The position numbers and the translations under genes were made by a program. This document shows, in pieces, positions 1 through 12,200 of a stretch of 64,000 bases of DNA. The first letter of the stretch is position 1. Every line of letters begins with the position of its first letter. The stretch is from Nitrospira sp. Its GTDB lineage: Bacteria > Nitrospirota > Nitrospiria > Nitrospirales > Nitrospiraceae. The notes under the pieces were generated by a model, which saw nothing but the letters and a program-made list of their open reading frames with translations, searched no databases and was not told the DNA's origin. The stretch lies in NCBI GenBank assembly GCA_020846195.1, contig JADLEJ010000004.1, positions 310,001-374,000 of the forward strand, given 5' to 3'.

Positions 1-40
1 GAACGATGATTCTCTCTCTCTTGTCTTGCGTTGTTGCCAC
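1..40 (-). CDS. Probable N-terminus of 2-oxoacid:ferredoxin oxidoreductase alpha subunit (partial)
   Basis: Reading leftward, a GTG at 40 follows an AGGGG-type ribosome binding site and opens a frame translating MATTQDKRERIIV before the window ends. It starts 27 nt after the stop of the ferredoxin-like subunit on the same strand. The alpha subunit is the one large subunit missing from the beta-gamma-ferredoxin run in this operon, so alpha is the natural guess. Thirteen residues cannot prove identity; this rests on operon context. Confidence 0.4.
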   Translation of the reverse strand, partial: MATTQDKRERIIV

Positions 41-66
41 GCCCGTTCCCCTTTCTTGCCGAATGA

Positions 67-387
67 TCAGACGCTAGGGCTTACTAAAACCGCCGTTGTG
101 CTCTTGTCGCCATAGGTAATATTGTCGGTGATGGCGGCTAGCGGCAATTGATCGATCATGATCATCTTAATGGCGTTGTTCTTAGCCATGTTGTCGCACA
201 CCCACACACACTGCGCGCATCCCTTGCACCGATCCACGGCGACGTAAGCGGACCCATACTTAAATCCCTTATCCTTCCCCATTTCTTCACTGTACTGAAT
301 GGTGTTGGCTTCGGGACAATACTGCGTGCAGAGCTTGCAGCTCTTTGCGGCACAAATTTCAACACTAATATCAGCTACGAGATACAT
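67..387 (-). CDS. 2-oxoacid:ferredoxin oxidoreductase, small ferredoxin-like (delta) subunit
   Basis: A 106-residue protein that carries electrons from the catalytic subunits to ferredoxin. Two [4Fe-4S] cluster motifs are visible: C-x4-C-x2-C-x3-CP near residues 12-23 and C-x2-C-x2-C-x3-C near residues 60-70. The ATG at 387 is chosen because AGGAG lies just upstream; an in-frame extension to 474 has no support and would overlap the gamma gene. It is the third gene of a beta-gamma-delta run. Five-subunit enzymes of this kind run pyruvate or 2-oxoglutarate synthesis in the reductive TCA cycle of Nitrospira and Hydrogenobacter. The substrate cannot be told from this subunit. Confidence 0.85.
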   Translation of the reverse strand: MYLVADISVEICAAKSCKLCTQYCPEANTIQYSEEMGKDKGFKYGSAYVAVDRCKGCAQCVWVCDNMAKNNAIKMIMIDQLPLAAITDNITYGDKSTTAVLVSPSV

Positions 388-410
388 GGAAAACTCCTTC
401 TGTATCGCTA

Positions 411-1133
411 TTACGCACTGGCAGCGGCCTCGACGGCCGGTGCTTCCACCCGCTTCACATCTGGCGCAGACCATCCGTGCTCAACGGCGTAGTTCCAGCC
501 GGCCCGCATGACGGCCACGTTCTTATCGATCAGTTCCTGCTTCTTTTTGAACTTTCTTTCTACGACACTGTCCAGCGCCGCCGTTCCACCAGATACGACA
601 AATCCTTTGCCCAAGAACCGGTCCTTCACGGCCTGCTCCAGCCCAGCCATGTTCGTCAATCCGGTGATGGCTCCAATACAGCCCATCAAGGCCATATTCG
701 TCGCCAAGTCCATTCCTGCTACTTCCAACGAGAGTTTCGTCGCAGGGAAGTAATAGAGCTTTGCCCGGCGCTCTTTCAGTTCAGCCGCCTGGTCCCGATG
801 AAGATTCATCGGACCGTCGTTGTTGATCAACGCGATCCCATCTTCCTTCAGACCGAAATAGAACGGCATCGTATAGGACTTGCCGTGCGTAATGACCTGC
901 GGATGGAAAATGATGATGATATGCGGGAAGGTGATTTCGCCGATCTCGTAGATCGGTTCATCCGACACCCGCACATAGCTCTCGACCGGCGCCATGCGCT
1001 TTTCCGATCCGTAGAACGGAACGATCGTGCTTTCCCCGCCGGCATTGATGACCGAGGTGCTGAGGATGTGCGACCCCGTCACGACACCCTGTCCACCGAC
1101 GCCTGCCATCCGAATGTTGAAACGCTTTGCCAT
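411..1133 (-). CDS. 2-oxoacid:ferredoxin oxidoreductase, gamma subunit
   Basis: A 240-residue gamma subunit of the pyruvate/2-oxoglutarate:ferredoxin oxidoreductase family. The hallmark glycine-rich start, AGVGGQGVVTGSHIL, sits near residue 10, followed by FYGSEKR and the ES-V typical of the family. The C-terminal 20 residues are Ala/Glu-rich. ATG 1133 is preferred over an in-frame TTG at 1139 because GGAGG lies 7 nt upstream of the ATG. It lies 25 nt after the beta gene and 23 nt before the ferredoxin-like subunit, so the three are probably co-transcribed. Confidence 0.88.
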   Translation of the reverse strand: MAKRFNIRMAGVGGQGVVTGSHILSTSVINAGGESTIVPFYGSEKRMAPVESYVRVSDEPIYEIGEITFPHIIIIFHPQVITHGKSYTMPFYFGLKEDGIALINNDGPMNLHRDQAAELKERRAKLYYFPATKLSLEVAGMDLATNMALMGCIGAITGLTNMAGLEQAVKDRFLGKGFVVSGGTAALDSVVERKFKKKQELIDKNVAVMRAGWNYAVEHGWSAPDVKRVEAPAVEAAASA

Positions 1134-1158
1134 GGGCAATCCTCCTTACCGGTCGGGC

Positions 1159-2061
1159 TTATGCTTTGTTGGGAATGGCGCCAGCAGGAGCGGCTGGCTT
1201 CGGGAGAAATTCCTTATAGCCGTAACGCTCAGCCAGGTACTGCTTCGCTTCTTCGCTGACATACTCCGTGAACTGATACCGATCGTTTTCAACGTTCTTG
1301 GCGTCTTCCATGACCTTGTCGGTCGGAATCGCATACTCGATGTTGCAAGACGTGTAGGCCTGGATGTAGGCGGAACCGACTTCGCGGGCAATCAGGACCG
1401 CTTTCTTGATGACACTCTCGACGCGGCGGGGATTGTTCGGGACAACGGTGGCGACATAGGCGCATCCGGCGACTTTTGCCATCTGCAACATGTCCATCTT
1501 CTCGAACTTCTTGCCCAAGGGAGCCATCTTCAACACTGCGCCACGGCTCGTCATACCGCTTTCCTGTCCACCGGTGTTTCCGTACACTTCATTGTCCAAC
1601 ATAATCGTGGTAAAGCGCTCCTTGCGGAACCACGAGTGCAGCACTTGCTGGAATCCGATGTCGGCGGTGCCGCCATCGCCGGCCATCACCACCACGTCCT
1701 TCGGCTTGTCGCCGAACCGGAGCCGGAGGCCGCGCGACAACCCGCTGGCCACGCCGTTCTGGTCGCCGTAATTGCCGTACACGAAGGGAATCGCGGCCTG
1801 CGAAATCGCCAAGCGGCCGCACCCGGCCGTGCCAACCATAATCGTGTCTTCGGGATTCGGAACGGCAATCATCGCGAGGCGGATGAAGAGGGTCATTGCG
1901 CAACCGGCGCACATTGGATGCTCCTCAAGGATTTCCTTGAAGCTTCCCATCTGTGAGACGGAAATCTTCTTGCCGAACGGACCGTGCTCGACCATATCCC
2001 GATATTCTTTCGGCATGAATTTCTCGAAGCCGTTTGTAAACTTCACATAATCGAGACTCAT
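1159..2061 (-). CDS. 2-oxoacid:ferredoxin oxidoreductase, beta subunit (TPP-binding)
   Basis: A 300-residue catalytic beta subunit that binds thiamine diphosphate and splits or forms the C-C bond beside CO2. Visible features are HPMCAGCAMTLF (residues about 48-59, cluster or cofactor cysteines), VGTAGCGR, and the TPP/Mg motif GDGGTADIGFQ followed by LDNEVYGNTGGQ. The length matches the short beta subunits of the five-subunit enzymes in Hydrogenobacter and Nitrospira. ATG 2061 has GGGAGG upstream. It is the first gene of the operon behind a TTGACA promoter. The alpha subunit is not upstream, so the order is unusual. Pyruvate versus 2-oxoglutarate specificity is not resolved. Confidence 0.88.
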   Translation of the reverse strand: MSLDYVKFTNGFEKFMPKEYRDMVEHGPFGKKISVSQMGSFKEILEEHPMCAGCAMTLFIRLAMIAVPNPEDTIMVGTAGCGRLAISQAAIPFVYGNYGDQNGVASGLSRGLRLRFGDKPKDVVVMAGDGGTADIGFQQVLHSWFRKERFTTIMLDNEVYGNTGGQESGMTSRGAVLKMAPLGKKFEKMDMLQMAKVAGCAYVATVVPNNPRRVESVIKKAVLIAREVGSAYIQAYTSCNIEYAIPTDKVMEDAKNVENDRYQFTEYVSEEAKQYLAERYGYKEFLPKPAAPAGAIPNKA

Positions 2062-2198
2062 CAGGCACCTCCCTTATGTCACTGCAACGGGAACCCGTTG
2101 CCTATGGTTCAACTCTATCGCGATAAACGAATACGCCCTGCGGGACGATGGGGATGGACAACGCACAACCGAGTCTAATTCTTTCAATTGCGTCACGC

Positions 2199-2228
2199 AT
2201 CCTAGCAAAGCTGAAAAAAGACTGTCAA
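2199..2228 (-). promoter_or_regulatory. Sigma70-type promoter for the oxidoreductase operon
   Basis: On the minus strand a perfect TTGACA (2223-2228) is followed after 18 nt by TAGGAT (2199-2204), a 4/6 match to the -10 box. Transcription would start near 2192, about 130 nt before the beta-subunit ATG. The core CAATTGACAGTCT also occurs in the rpsF promoter region. Confidence 0.6.
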
Positions 2229-2251
2229 TTGTATACTCCGATCAATCCCTC

Positions 2252-2280
2252 AACTGCCAGCACTTTAGAGATACTATAAT
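2252..2280 (+). promoter_or_regulatory. Possible promoter for metV-like gene and queF
   Basis: A perfect TATAAT stands at 2275-2280 on the plus strand. The -35 region at the right distance (2252-2257) reads AACTGC and is poor. It would give a leader of about 190 nt before the MetV-like gene. Only the -10 box supports it. Confidence 0.3.
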
Positions 2281-2475
2281 GTCCCGATATTCAACACAAC
2301 TTCTCAGAAGGCCCACGACATCCGAAAGAAGGCCTAGGCCTAACCAGGCCAATAGGCCGTTCGCCCTAAAAAGAAAATCCCCTGGACAGACACATCCGGA
2401 AGAGCCTACTAATTTTCCGCTTGAAATTGCACCCGATCATTGCCCATCACCACCAATCCGGTTAGACTGCCATCT
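2281..2475 (+). other. Non-coding leader with GGCC-rich palindromes
   Basis: Together with 2062-2280 this forms the 414-nt gap between the divergent oxidoreductase operon and the MetV-like gene. Five GGCC tetramers lie between 2310 and 2358, including the perfect 12-nt palindrome AGGCCTAGGCCT at 2330-2341. I see no credible coding frame and no match to the compact preQ1 riboswitch pattern, although queF is downstream. A structured leader is possible. Confidence 0.3.
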
Positions 2476-2724
2476 ATGCCACATCGAGTATTGATTCCCG
2501 GCGAAGACGATGCCGGAACCCACGCCGGCGGGGTGCATAAGCGCCCGCCGATTCCGGACAACACGGTGAAAGCCGAATGCCCGAAATTCATGGCCCATGG
2601 CCCTTGCGGCGGTGTACGCAAAGGCGGCTTCTGTGAAGTCTATCCGGACATGAAATGTCCATGGGTCTCGATGTTTATCGAACTCGAAAAGATCGGACAG
2701 ACCGATTGGATGAAACAACTCTAA
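2476..2724 (+). CDS. MetV-like methylenetetrahydrofolate reductase C-terminal-domain protein
   Basis: An 82-residue protein resembling the stand-alone zinc/cysteine domain that accompanies MetF (the MetV protein of acetogens, MTHFR_C family). The motif ECPKFMAHGPCGGV, followed by GFCEVYPDMKCPW, supplies four spaced cysteines. In known systems MetV forms a complex with MetF in methylene-THF reduction. Here the metF candidate is about 21 kb away at 23455-24342. ATG 2476 is taken as start; an in-frame TTG at 2440 would add 12 residues, and neither has a strong ribosome binding site. Twenty nt separate it from queF. Confidence 0.7.
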   Translation: MPHRVLIPGEDDAGTHAGGVHKRPPIPDNTVKAECPKFMAHGPCGGVRKGGFCEVYPDMKCPWVSMFIELEKIGQTDWMKQL

Positions 2725-2744
2725 AAAAGCATGAGGCTTGACTC

Positions 2745-3167
2745 GTGAAACGTGACGCAGCGCGACGCACATCGAAAACGACGAAGCTGGGGTACAACGA
2801 ACGGCATGCGAAAAGCGGCATCGCGGCGCCATTGCCCGATATTGAAACATTCCCAAACCAGTACAAGGGCTACGAGATCACGATTGAGATTCCTGAATAC
2901 ACCGCCATCTGCCCGAAGACCAACCTCCCGGACTTCGGTACCGTGACGATCCATTACATGCCGGACAAGGCCTGCCTCGAACTGAAATCGCTCAAGATGT
3001 ACATCCACGCCTACCGCGACCTCGGCATTTTCTATGAGAACGCCGTCAACCGGATTCTCCGCGATGTCGTGAAGTCCTGCCGGCCTGTCTGGGCGACCGT
3101 CACCGGCGGATTCACCGCGCGGGGCGGGCTTTCCAGCAAGATCGAAGCACGATACCGCTGCCAATAA
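2745..3167 (+). CDS. queF: NADPH-dependent 7-cyano-7-deazaguanine reductase
   Basis: Reduces preQ0 to preQ1 in queuosine biosynthesis, with NADPH. This is the short (about 140 residue) YkvM-type tunnelling-fold enzyme. The catalytic segment YTAICPKTNLPDFG contains the nucleophilic Cys and the conserved Asp. The substrate-binding stretch LKMYIHAYRDLGIFYENA has the conserved Glu, with Tyr where the B. subtilis enzyme has His. The C-terminal TGGFTARGG resembles the family end. GTG 2745 is used as start, with GAGG upstream. It probably shares a transcript with the MetV-like gene. Confidence 0.9.
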   Translation: MKRDAARRTSKTTKLGYNERHAKSGIAAPLPDIETFPNQYKGYEITIEIPEYTAICPKTNLPDFGTVTIHYMPDKACLELKSLKMYIHAYRDLGIFYENAVNRILRDVVKSCRPVWATVTGGFTARGGLSSKIEARYRCQ

Positions 3168-3214
3168 ATACTCTTCACCAACACTCTTCACACGGTAGAT
3201 ATTCATCGACTCCA

Positions 3215-3232
3215 TAGCCTCCGACGAGGCTA
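3215..3232 (+). terminator. Hairpin after queF
   Basis: TAGCCTC and GAGGCTA form a perfect 7-bp stem with a CGAC loop, 48 nt after the queF stop. There is no U-run, so intrinsic termination is uncertain. The rest of the gap up to 3401 shows nothing I can name. Confidence 0.3.
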
Positions 3233-3401
3233 CCTGACCGAACCAAGCCTCCGCTCACTGCTCCGTGCATACCATCTGCACAACATCTCCCTAACCGACA
3301 GTAACCTCAAGTTACCCACTCTATCCACCGATACCATCCGTGACGAGCCGGAAGACTTTGCCTCTTCTAGGGCATCCCTCTATCCACTGGATCGCACCAT
3401 C

Positions 3402-5468
3402 ATGTCTTTTCGATATCTCAGACGCCGCACAACCGCAACCCATCGATGGGCAGGCCTATCATTGACCGCTCCGCTCTTAGGACTCGCGGTATATGCCTGC
3501 GCCTTGCCGGCCTGGGCCGACGCCCCCCCCGTGACGGATCTCACCGAACTAAGCCTTGAACAACTCATGACCATCGAAGTGACCTCCGTCTCCAAGAACG
3601 CGCAGCCACTTGCACAAGCAGCTGCGGCCGTGTTCGTCATTTCACAGGAAGACCTCAGGCGGTCGGGGGTGAGGACGATTCCAGAAGCCTTGCGCATGGC
3701 GCCAGGCATTCAAGTCGCCCGCATCGATTCTCGCCGATGGGCGGTCAGCTCCCGAGGGTTTAATGGAGAGTTCTCGAACAAACTGTTGGTCTTGATGGAC
3801 GGGCGAACCGTCTACACCCCGCTCTTCTCCGGTGTGTTTTGGGATGTCCAGGACACCAGCCTGGAAGATATCGATCGCATCGAAATCATCCGCGGCCCCG
3901 GAGCCACACTCTGGGGCGCGAATGCCGTCAACGGCGTCATCAACATCATTACGAAAAAGGCCAAGGACACTCAGGGGCTGCTCGTGGTCGCGGGAGCCGG
4001 CACGGAAGAGCGGGGATTCACGACCGTACGCTACGGCGGGTCACTCGGAACCGACACGCAATTCCGCATCTATGGAAAATACTTCGACCGGGACGACTTC
4101 GCTCGAAGCAACGGAGACTCGGCGGCTGATGGCTGGCGCAATACGAGAAGCGGATTTCGTGTGGATCATGAAGCCTCCGCCCGCGATAGCCTGACCATCC
4201 AGGGAGACTACTACAGTGGCTCTGCCGGGGCAGATTTCCAGGAACCCCTCCTAGCGGCTCCCTTCAGCCGAAATGTATTGAGCAAATGGGGCTATGCCGG
4301 CGGGAATCTTCTGTCGCGATGGAAACATTCGTTCGCCGATGGCTCCTCTTTCGTCCTGCAAACATACTACGACAGGACCGAACGCGAGAGCGCCCTCTTT
4401 GGCGAACGGCGGGATACCATCGATCTCGACGCCCAGCATACGTTCGCCTGGGGCAACTCCCAGCGAGTGGTGTGGGGCCTCGGATATCGATTTACGAACG
4501 ATCAGCTCGTCAATACCTCGACTCTACAGCTCACGCCCTACAGTCGATTCGTCAGCACCTTCAGCGGATTTGCCCAAGACGAGATTACGATCATCCCCGA
4601 TACCGTGGCCTTCATCGCAGGCACGAAGCTCGAACACAACGACTACACCGGCTTCGTCGTCCAGCCGAGCGGCCGTCTGCGCTGGACTCCAACCCATAAC
4701 CTGACCATCTGGGGAGCGGTCTCGCGCGGTGTCCGCACCCCGTCCCGCGCGGAAGACGACGTCCGCATCAATCAGCGCGCGCTGCCTCCCAATGCCCTCT
4801 TCACAGGCTCCCCGGTCGCCCTGGTCTCCCTGCTCGGCAACCGGGGCTTCCAGGCCGAAACCCTCGCCGCGTACGAACTCGGAACCCGTTATCAACCCAT
4901 CGAATCGCTCTCGATCGATGTCGCCGCCTTTTACAACCGCTACGACAACCTTCGAAGCTTTGAACCGGGGACGCCCTTTGCAGAAACCAGCCCGTCACCG
5001 GTCCATCTCGTCGTACCGCTGAAAACGAGCAACAAGCTCGCCGCCGAAACGCACGGGGTCGAAGTCTCGACCGACTGGCGCCCGCTGGAATGGTGGCGCC
5101 TCCAGACGTCGTATACCTATCTGAACATTCGGATGCTGACAGGCAGTTCGTTGGATCCCACGAGAGCCAATGCTAGTGGAGAAAGTCCTCAGCACCAGGT
5201 CTCTGTCCGCTCACTCATGCGACTACCCGGCAATCTGGAACTCGACCTCTGGGGCCGCTACGTCGATCAACTGCCTGCGATCGCCATTCCCGGATACTTC
5301 AACCTCGACGTGCGACTCGGCTGGAGGCCCGTCAAGAATCTTGAGGTCTCCGTCGTCGGGCAAAACCTCTTGGACACCCGCCATCCAGAATTCAGCTCGA
5401 CCACTGTCCCGCTGAATGGATCGGAAATCCAACGAGGGGCCTACGTGAAACTCGTGTGGCGGTACTGA
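3402..5468 (+). CDS. TonB-dependent outer-membrane receptor
   Basis: A 688-residue outer-membrane barrel receptor. The signal peptide ends near ACALPAWADA (about residue 40). A short TonB-box-like segment (TIEVTSVSKNA) follows, then the plug domain, with the typical VFVISQEDLRRSG, RIEIIRGPGATLWG and AVNGVINIITKKA. A beta-barrel of about 480 residues ends in an aromatic residue followed by Trp-Arg-Tyr (KLVWRY), the usual barrel signature. There is no STN signalling domain. It is the first gene of the signalling island, 79 nt before the YfiR-family gene. The ligand is unknown; no cobalamin or iron riboswitch is evident upstream. I infer a sensory as well as a transport role from context. Confidence 0.88.
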   Translation: MSFRYLRRRTTATHRWAGLSLTAPLLGLAVYACALPAWADAPPVTDLTELSLEQLMTIEVTSVSKNAQPLAQAAAAVFVISQEDLRRSGVRTIPEALRMAPGIQVARIDSRRWAVSSRGFNGEFSNKLLVLMDGRTVYTPLFSGVFWDVQDTSLEDIDRIEIIRGPGATLWGANAVNGVINIITKKAKDTQGLLVVAGAGTEERGFTTVRYGGSLGTDTQFRIYGKYFDRDDFARSNGDSAADGWRNTRSGFRVDHEASARDSLTIQGDYYSGSAGADFQEPLLAAPFSRNVLSKWGYAGGNLLSRWKHSFADGSSFVLQTYYDRTERESALFGERRDTIDLDAQHTFAWGNSQRVVWGLGYRFTNDQLVNTSTLQLTPYSRFVSTFSGFAQDEITIIPDTVAFIAGTKLEHNDYTGFVVQPSGRLRWTPTHNLTIWGAVSRGVRTPSRAEDDVRINQRALPPNALFTGSPVALVSLLGNRGFQAETLAAYELGTRYQPIESLSIDVAAFYNRYDNLRSFEPGTPFAETSPSPVHLVVPLKTSNKLAAETHGVEVSTDWRPLEWWRLQTSYTYLNIRMLTGSSLDPTRANASGESPQHQVSVRSLMRLPGNLELDLWGRYVDQLPAIAIPGYFNLDVRLGWRPVKNLEVSVVGQNLLDTRHPEFSSTTVPLNGSEIQRGAYVKLVWRY

Positions 5469-5547
5469 GCCGCTATCCGGAAGTCCGAACCGGGTCGGGG
5501 GAAACGCTGATCGCAGCCAGGCAGTGGAGCGCGTTGATACGGGTGAC

Positions 5548-6186
5548 ATGGCACGGGTAAACCATCATACACTGGCGCGCTGTCGAGTGCGCCTCGCGAG
5601 GCGGCAGACAACCGCGCTCGAACTCTGCCGTTCGCCCTCTGGCGGATTGAGATGGCTGGCATTGATCGTCGCGTTCGCCATGCTATGGCCGGCCGGCGGC
5701 TCCCTGCACGCGCAGCCGGCGGGGTCCGCTGAATATCTGCTGAAAGCCGCCTTCCTCTACAACATCGCCAAGTTTGTGGAATGGCCGGCCAGCGCAACTC
5801 CTGACAGCTCTGCCCCCGTCACCTTCTGCATGGTCGGCGAGGCCTTCGGCGCAGCCATCGACAGTGTGGACGGCAAGCAGATTCATGGGCGCCCCATCGC
5901 CATCAAACGAGATCCTTCGGTTCAATCCGTGAAAGACTGCCATCTCCTCTTTATCAGCGAGACGGAATTCGGCAAGAGCGCCGCCACCCTCGCCGCCGTG
6001 AAGGGAAGCCCGGTGCTCACTGTCTGCGATGCCGCGCGATGCGCCGAACAGGGGGTTATGGTCAACCTGCAATTGACCGATAACAAAGTGAAGCTGGAGA
6101 TCAATGTGGACGCGGTGCAGCTGGCCCCCATCAAAATCAGCTCGCAACTCATGAAGCTCGCGCGCCTGGTCACCCACAACAGATAG
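5548..6186 (+). CDS. YfiR family (DUF4154) periplasmic protein
   Basis: About 212 residues. An N-terminal hydrophobic segment (LRWLALIVAFAMLW) ends in LHAQ, so it is probably exported. The mature part begins AEYLLKAAFLYNIAKFVEWP, the hallmark of the DUF4154/YfiR family, and has paired cysteines late in the chain (VCDAARC), as in oxidised YfiR. In Pseudomonas, YfiR is the periplasmic repressor of the CHASE8 protein YfiN. The next gene, 12 nt downstream, encodes a CHASE8 kinase, which suggests a direct partner. A GTG at 5524 is an alternative start; neither has a strong ribosome binding site. Confidence 0.85.
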   Translation: MARVNHHTLARCRVRLARRQTTALELCRSPSGGLRWLALIVAFAMLWPAGGSLHAQPAGSAEYLLKAAFLYNIAKFVEWPASATPDSSAPVTFCMVGEAFGAAIDSVDGKQIHGRPIAIKRDPSVQSVKDCHLLFISETEFGKSAATLAAVKGSPVLTVCDAARCAEQGVMVNLQLTDNKVKLEINVDAVQLAPIKISSQLMKLARLVTHNR

Positions 6187-6198
6187 GACTCCATTCCG

Positions 6199-8997
<2,799 letters not shown>

Positions 8998-9257
8998 TGG
9001 GGAACATCCCGCGCTCGCGTTAATAGCGGACAACAATCCCGTCATCCGGCCATGGGGCGCACGGCGGCCTTCACCCAAGACCGAAGCAACACATCTCTAA
9101 TCCCGCCCTACCTTCCTCCAGGCGCCACATTATTTGGGTCCCTTCTTTTCACGCATTTAAACCGCGGCAGATTCCGGTAAAGCTCTGTCTCCTCTCTTCC
9201 GATAAGAGAAAAGAACCGGCGCGTTGCACGCTTGGTCCGTTCGCATCCGAGGACAGC

Positions 9258-12200
9258 ATGATCTCCCGCAAATTATCGGCTTCGAGGCACATGGCCCACG
9301 CCTTCCCTCTGCGGCTTGGGATGCTGATCGGCGTCGCGATTCTCGCGACCGGCGGATTTGCCCTCGCCGTCTACGACACGATGAGGACGATGCAAATTCA
9401 CGGGCCGCTCTATGCCCAAATCGTCCAAAGCAACGACCTCCTCGCGGCCACCCTCCCGCCACCGCTCTACATCGTCGAGTCCTATCTCGTGACGGTAGAA
9501 CTCTTGAGCGCCCCGCCCTCACAACGGCAGGCTCTCATCGAGCAATTCAACCGGCACCAACAGGCCTACGCGGCCAAGCAAGCCGAGTGGCACCGGCGCC
9601 TCCCGCCAGGATCGTTGCACGGCGCGCTCGCGGAATCCTCCGGCCAATGGGCACAGGCGTTTTACGAACAATGGCACCGCGAATTTCTTCCCGCGCTGGA
9701 ACGCGGCGACACGCGCGCCATGACCGCCCTTGTGTACGGCCCGCTGGGCAACCAGTTCGAACAGCACCGCCGGGAAATTTTAGATCTCACCCAATTTGCC
9801 GACACCCAACGCCGCCGCGTCGAAGAAGAAGCCCGCGCGACCTTCAGTGCCCGGCTCTACTTTCTTGGAGGACTAGGAGTCAGCCTCATCGGCGCCATGA
9901 TGCTGATTGGCTGGCTGATCAACCGGCAGATCAGCGCGCCGCTGCTGCGCCAACTCCAGGACAGCGATGAGCTCACGCACTCCATCGTGACAAGCGCCTT
10001 GGACGCGATCATCGTCATGGACGCGCACGGCCGTATCACCGACTGGAACCCGCAAGCCGAACGGATTCTCGGCTGGGCCAAAGGCGATGTGCTGGGGAAA
10101 ACGCTCTCGGACACTATTATTCCTCCGCAGTACCGCGAACGCCACGACCGGGGATTGCAACAGTACCTGGCCACCGGCGAAGGGCCGGCGCTCGGGAAAC
10201 GCCTGGAACTGACCGCCTTGCGCGCCGATGGAACGGAGTTTCCAGTTGAGCTGGCCATCACGCCCCTGACACTCGCCTCAGGCACGACCTTCAGCGGCTT
10301 TATCCGCGATATTTCCGAACGGAAACAGTGGGAAGACACGCTCCACACCGTGGTGGAATCCGCACCGAGCGGGATGGTGCTGGTCGATCAGTCTGGCATT
10401 CTGCGCATGGTCAACGCCGAAGTAGAGCGGATCTTCGGATATCCGCGAGCCGAACTGCTTGGCAAACCGATCGAAACCCTGCTCCCCGAAGCCATTCGCC
10501 AGCAGCATGTCAAAGACCGCACCGCCTTTATGGCCAAGCCCAGCTCACGAACGATGGGCACCGGGCGCGAGCTGCATGGACGGCGCAAAGACGGCTCGGC
10601 GTTCCCCGTTGAAGTCGGGCTGAAATCCGTTCGCACCGCAACAGGGCTGAGCATTATCGCGACCGTGATGGATGTGACGGAGCGGAAACAGATCGAAACG
10701 GCCCTCCGCCAGGCCAAGGAACATGCCGAAGCCGCGAACACCTCCAAATCCCAGTTTCTGGCCAATATGAGCCACGAGATCCGGACCCCGATGAACGGCG
10801 TCCTCGGCATGGCGGAGCTCCTGCTCAATTCACCCTTGACCGAGAGACAGCGGCATCTCGCCGACAGCGTCCACCGATCGGGGACCGCCTTGCTCGGCAT
10901 CATCAACGACATTTTGGACTTCTCGAAGATCGAGGCTGGCAAGCTGGAATTGGAACGGATCGAATTCGGACTTCGGGAGACGATTGAAGAGGCCGTGGAT
11001 CTCTTCGCCGATCCGGCGAGTAAAAAGGACGTAGAGCTGACCTGCTATGTCCCCGATGACATTCCGGATAACGTCATCGGCGATCCGGTCCGGCTGCGGC
11101 AGGTGCTTCTCAACTTAGTCGGAAACGCCGTCAAGTTCACTCCGCGCGGCGAAGTCACCGTCCGCGCAACGCTGCTGAACAAAGAGCCAGACACCCTCAT
11201 GTTGAAAGTCGACGTGACCGATACCGGCCTGGGAATTCCTCCTCAAGCCCAATCGCGGCTTTTCACCGCGTTTTCCCAGACCGACGGCTCCACGACCAGG
11301 CGCTTCGGAGGAACCGGCTTGGGCCTTGCCATTGTCAAACAATTGGCCCAGCTCATGGGCGGAGAGGTTGGACTGACCAGTGCGCTGGACCAAGGATCGA
11401 CGTTCTGGTTCACCACCCAACTGGGCTGGGTCGCGCAACCGCCCGCCATCAAAGCCACCGATCGGTTTCTGGATCACATGAGGATTCTGGTGGTGGACGA
11501 TAATGAGACCAACCGCTATATCCTGGAAGCGCATCTTGCCTCCTGGGGCGCCGACACCGTCTCTGCCGACTCGGGCGCCGCCGCCCTGGCGCTCCTGCGC
11601 GAACAGACCGGCCGCCACGCGCCGATCGATCTGGCGATTCTCGATATTCACATGCCCGACATGGACGGCCTCATGCTCGCCAAAGCCATCAAGGACGATC
11701 CGGCCACCCGCCACATCGACCTGTGGGCGCTCAGCTCTGTCGACAACCTTACGCGCGGCGGAGCCGGCGCCGCGCTTGGATTTTCCACATGGCTCCGAAA
11801 GCCGGTTCGGCAATCCCTTCTGAGAGAGTGCCTGCGCCGACGGCGGCAGGGCACTCCTGCCATCCTTCCCGTTCAGGCTCCACCATCGGCCGGCCGTCCC
11901 TCCCTTCTTGGGCGAGTCCTCCTTGTCGAAGATAATTCCGTCAATCGTGAGGTCTCGGCCGGCATGCTCGAGCTGATCGGGTATCAGGTGGCCGTCGCGG
12001 AGAATGGACGGCAGGCGCTGGCTGCATCCGCAACAGAAGCGTTCGACCTCATCCTCATGGATTGCCAAATGCCGGTCATGGATGGATTCACGGCGACGGC
12101 GGCGATTCGAATTCGCGAGCAAGACAAGAACGAGCCCCATGTCCCCATCATCGCCTTGACGGCCAACGCCATGGACGGCGACCGGGAGCGCTGCCTGGCG

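Noticed and set aside
2281..2475. preQ1 riboswitch before queF
   Set aside because: No compact hairpin with an A-rich tail of the preQ1 type is recognisable, and queF is the second gene.
2279..2494. 71-codon plus-strand frame in the gap before the MetV-like gene
   Set aside because: No ribosome binding site, Pro/Arg-rich low-complexity translation, and it overlaps the MetV-like gene in another frame.
3168..3401. Possible cobalamin or other riboswitch before the TonB receptor
   Set aside because: I see no B12-box-like sequence or conserved core; only a short hairpin after queF.
8998..9257. Promoter in the gap between the first two kinases
   Set aside because: TTGGGT and TTTAAA boxes can be aligned, but the match is too weak to report.
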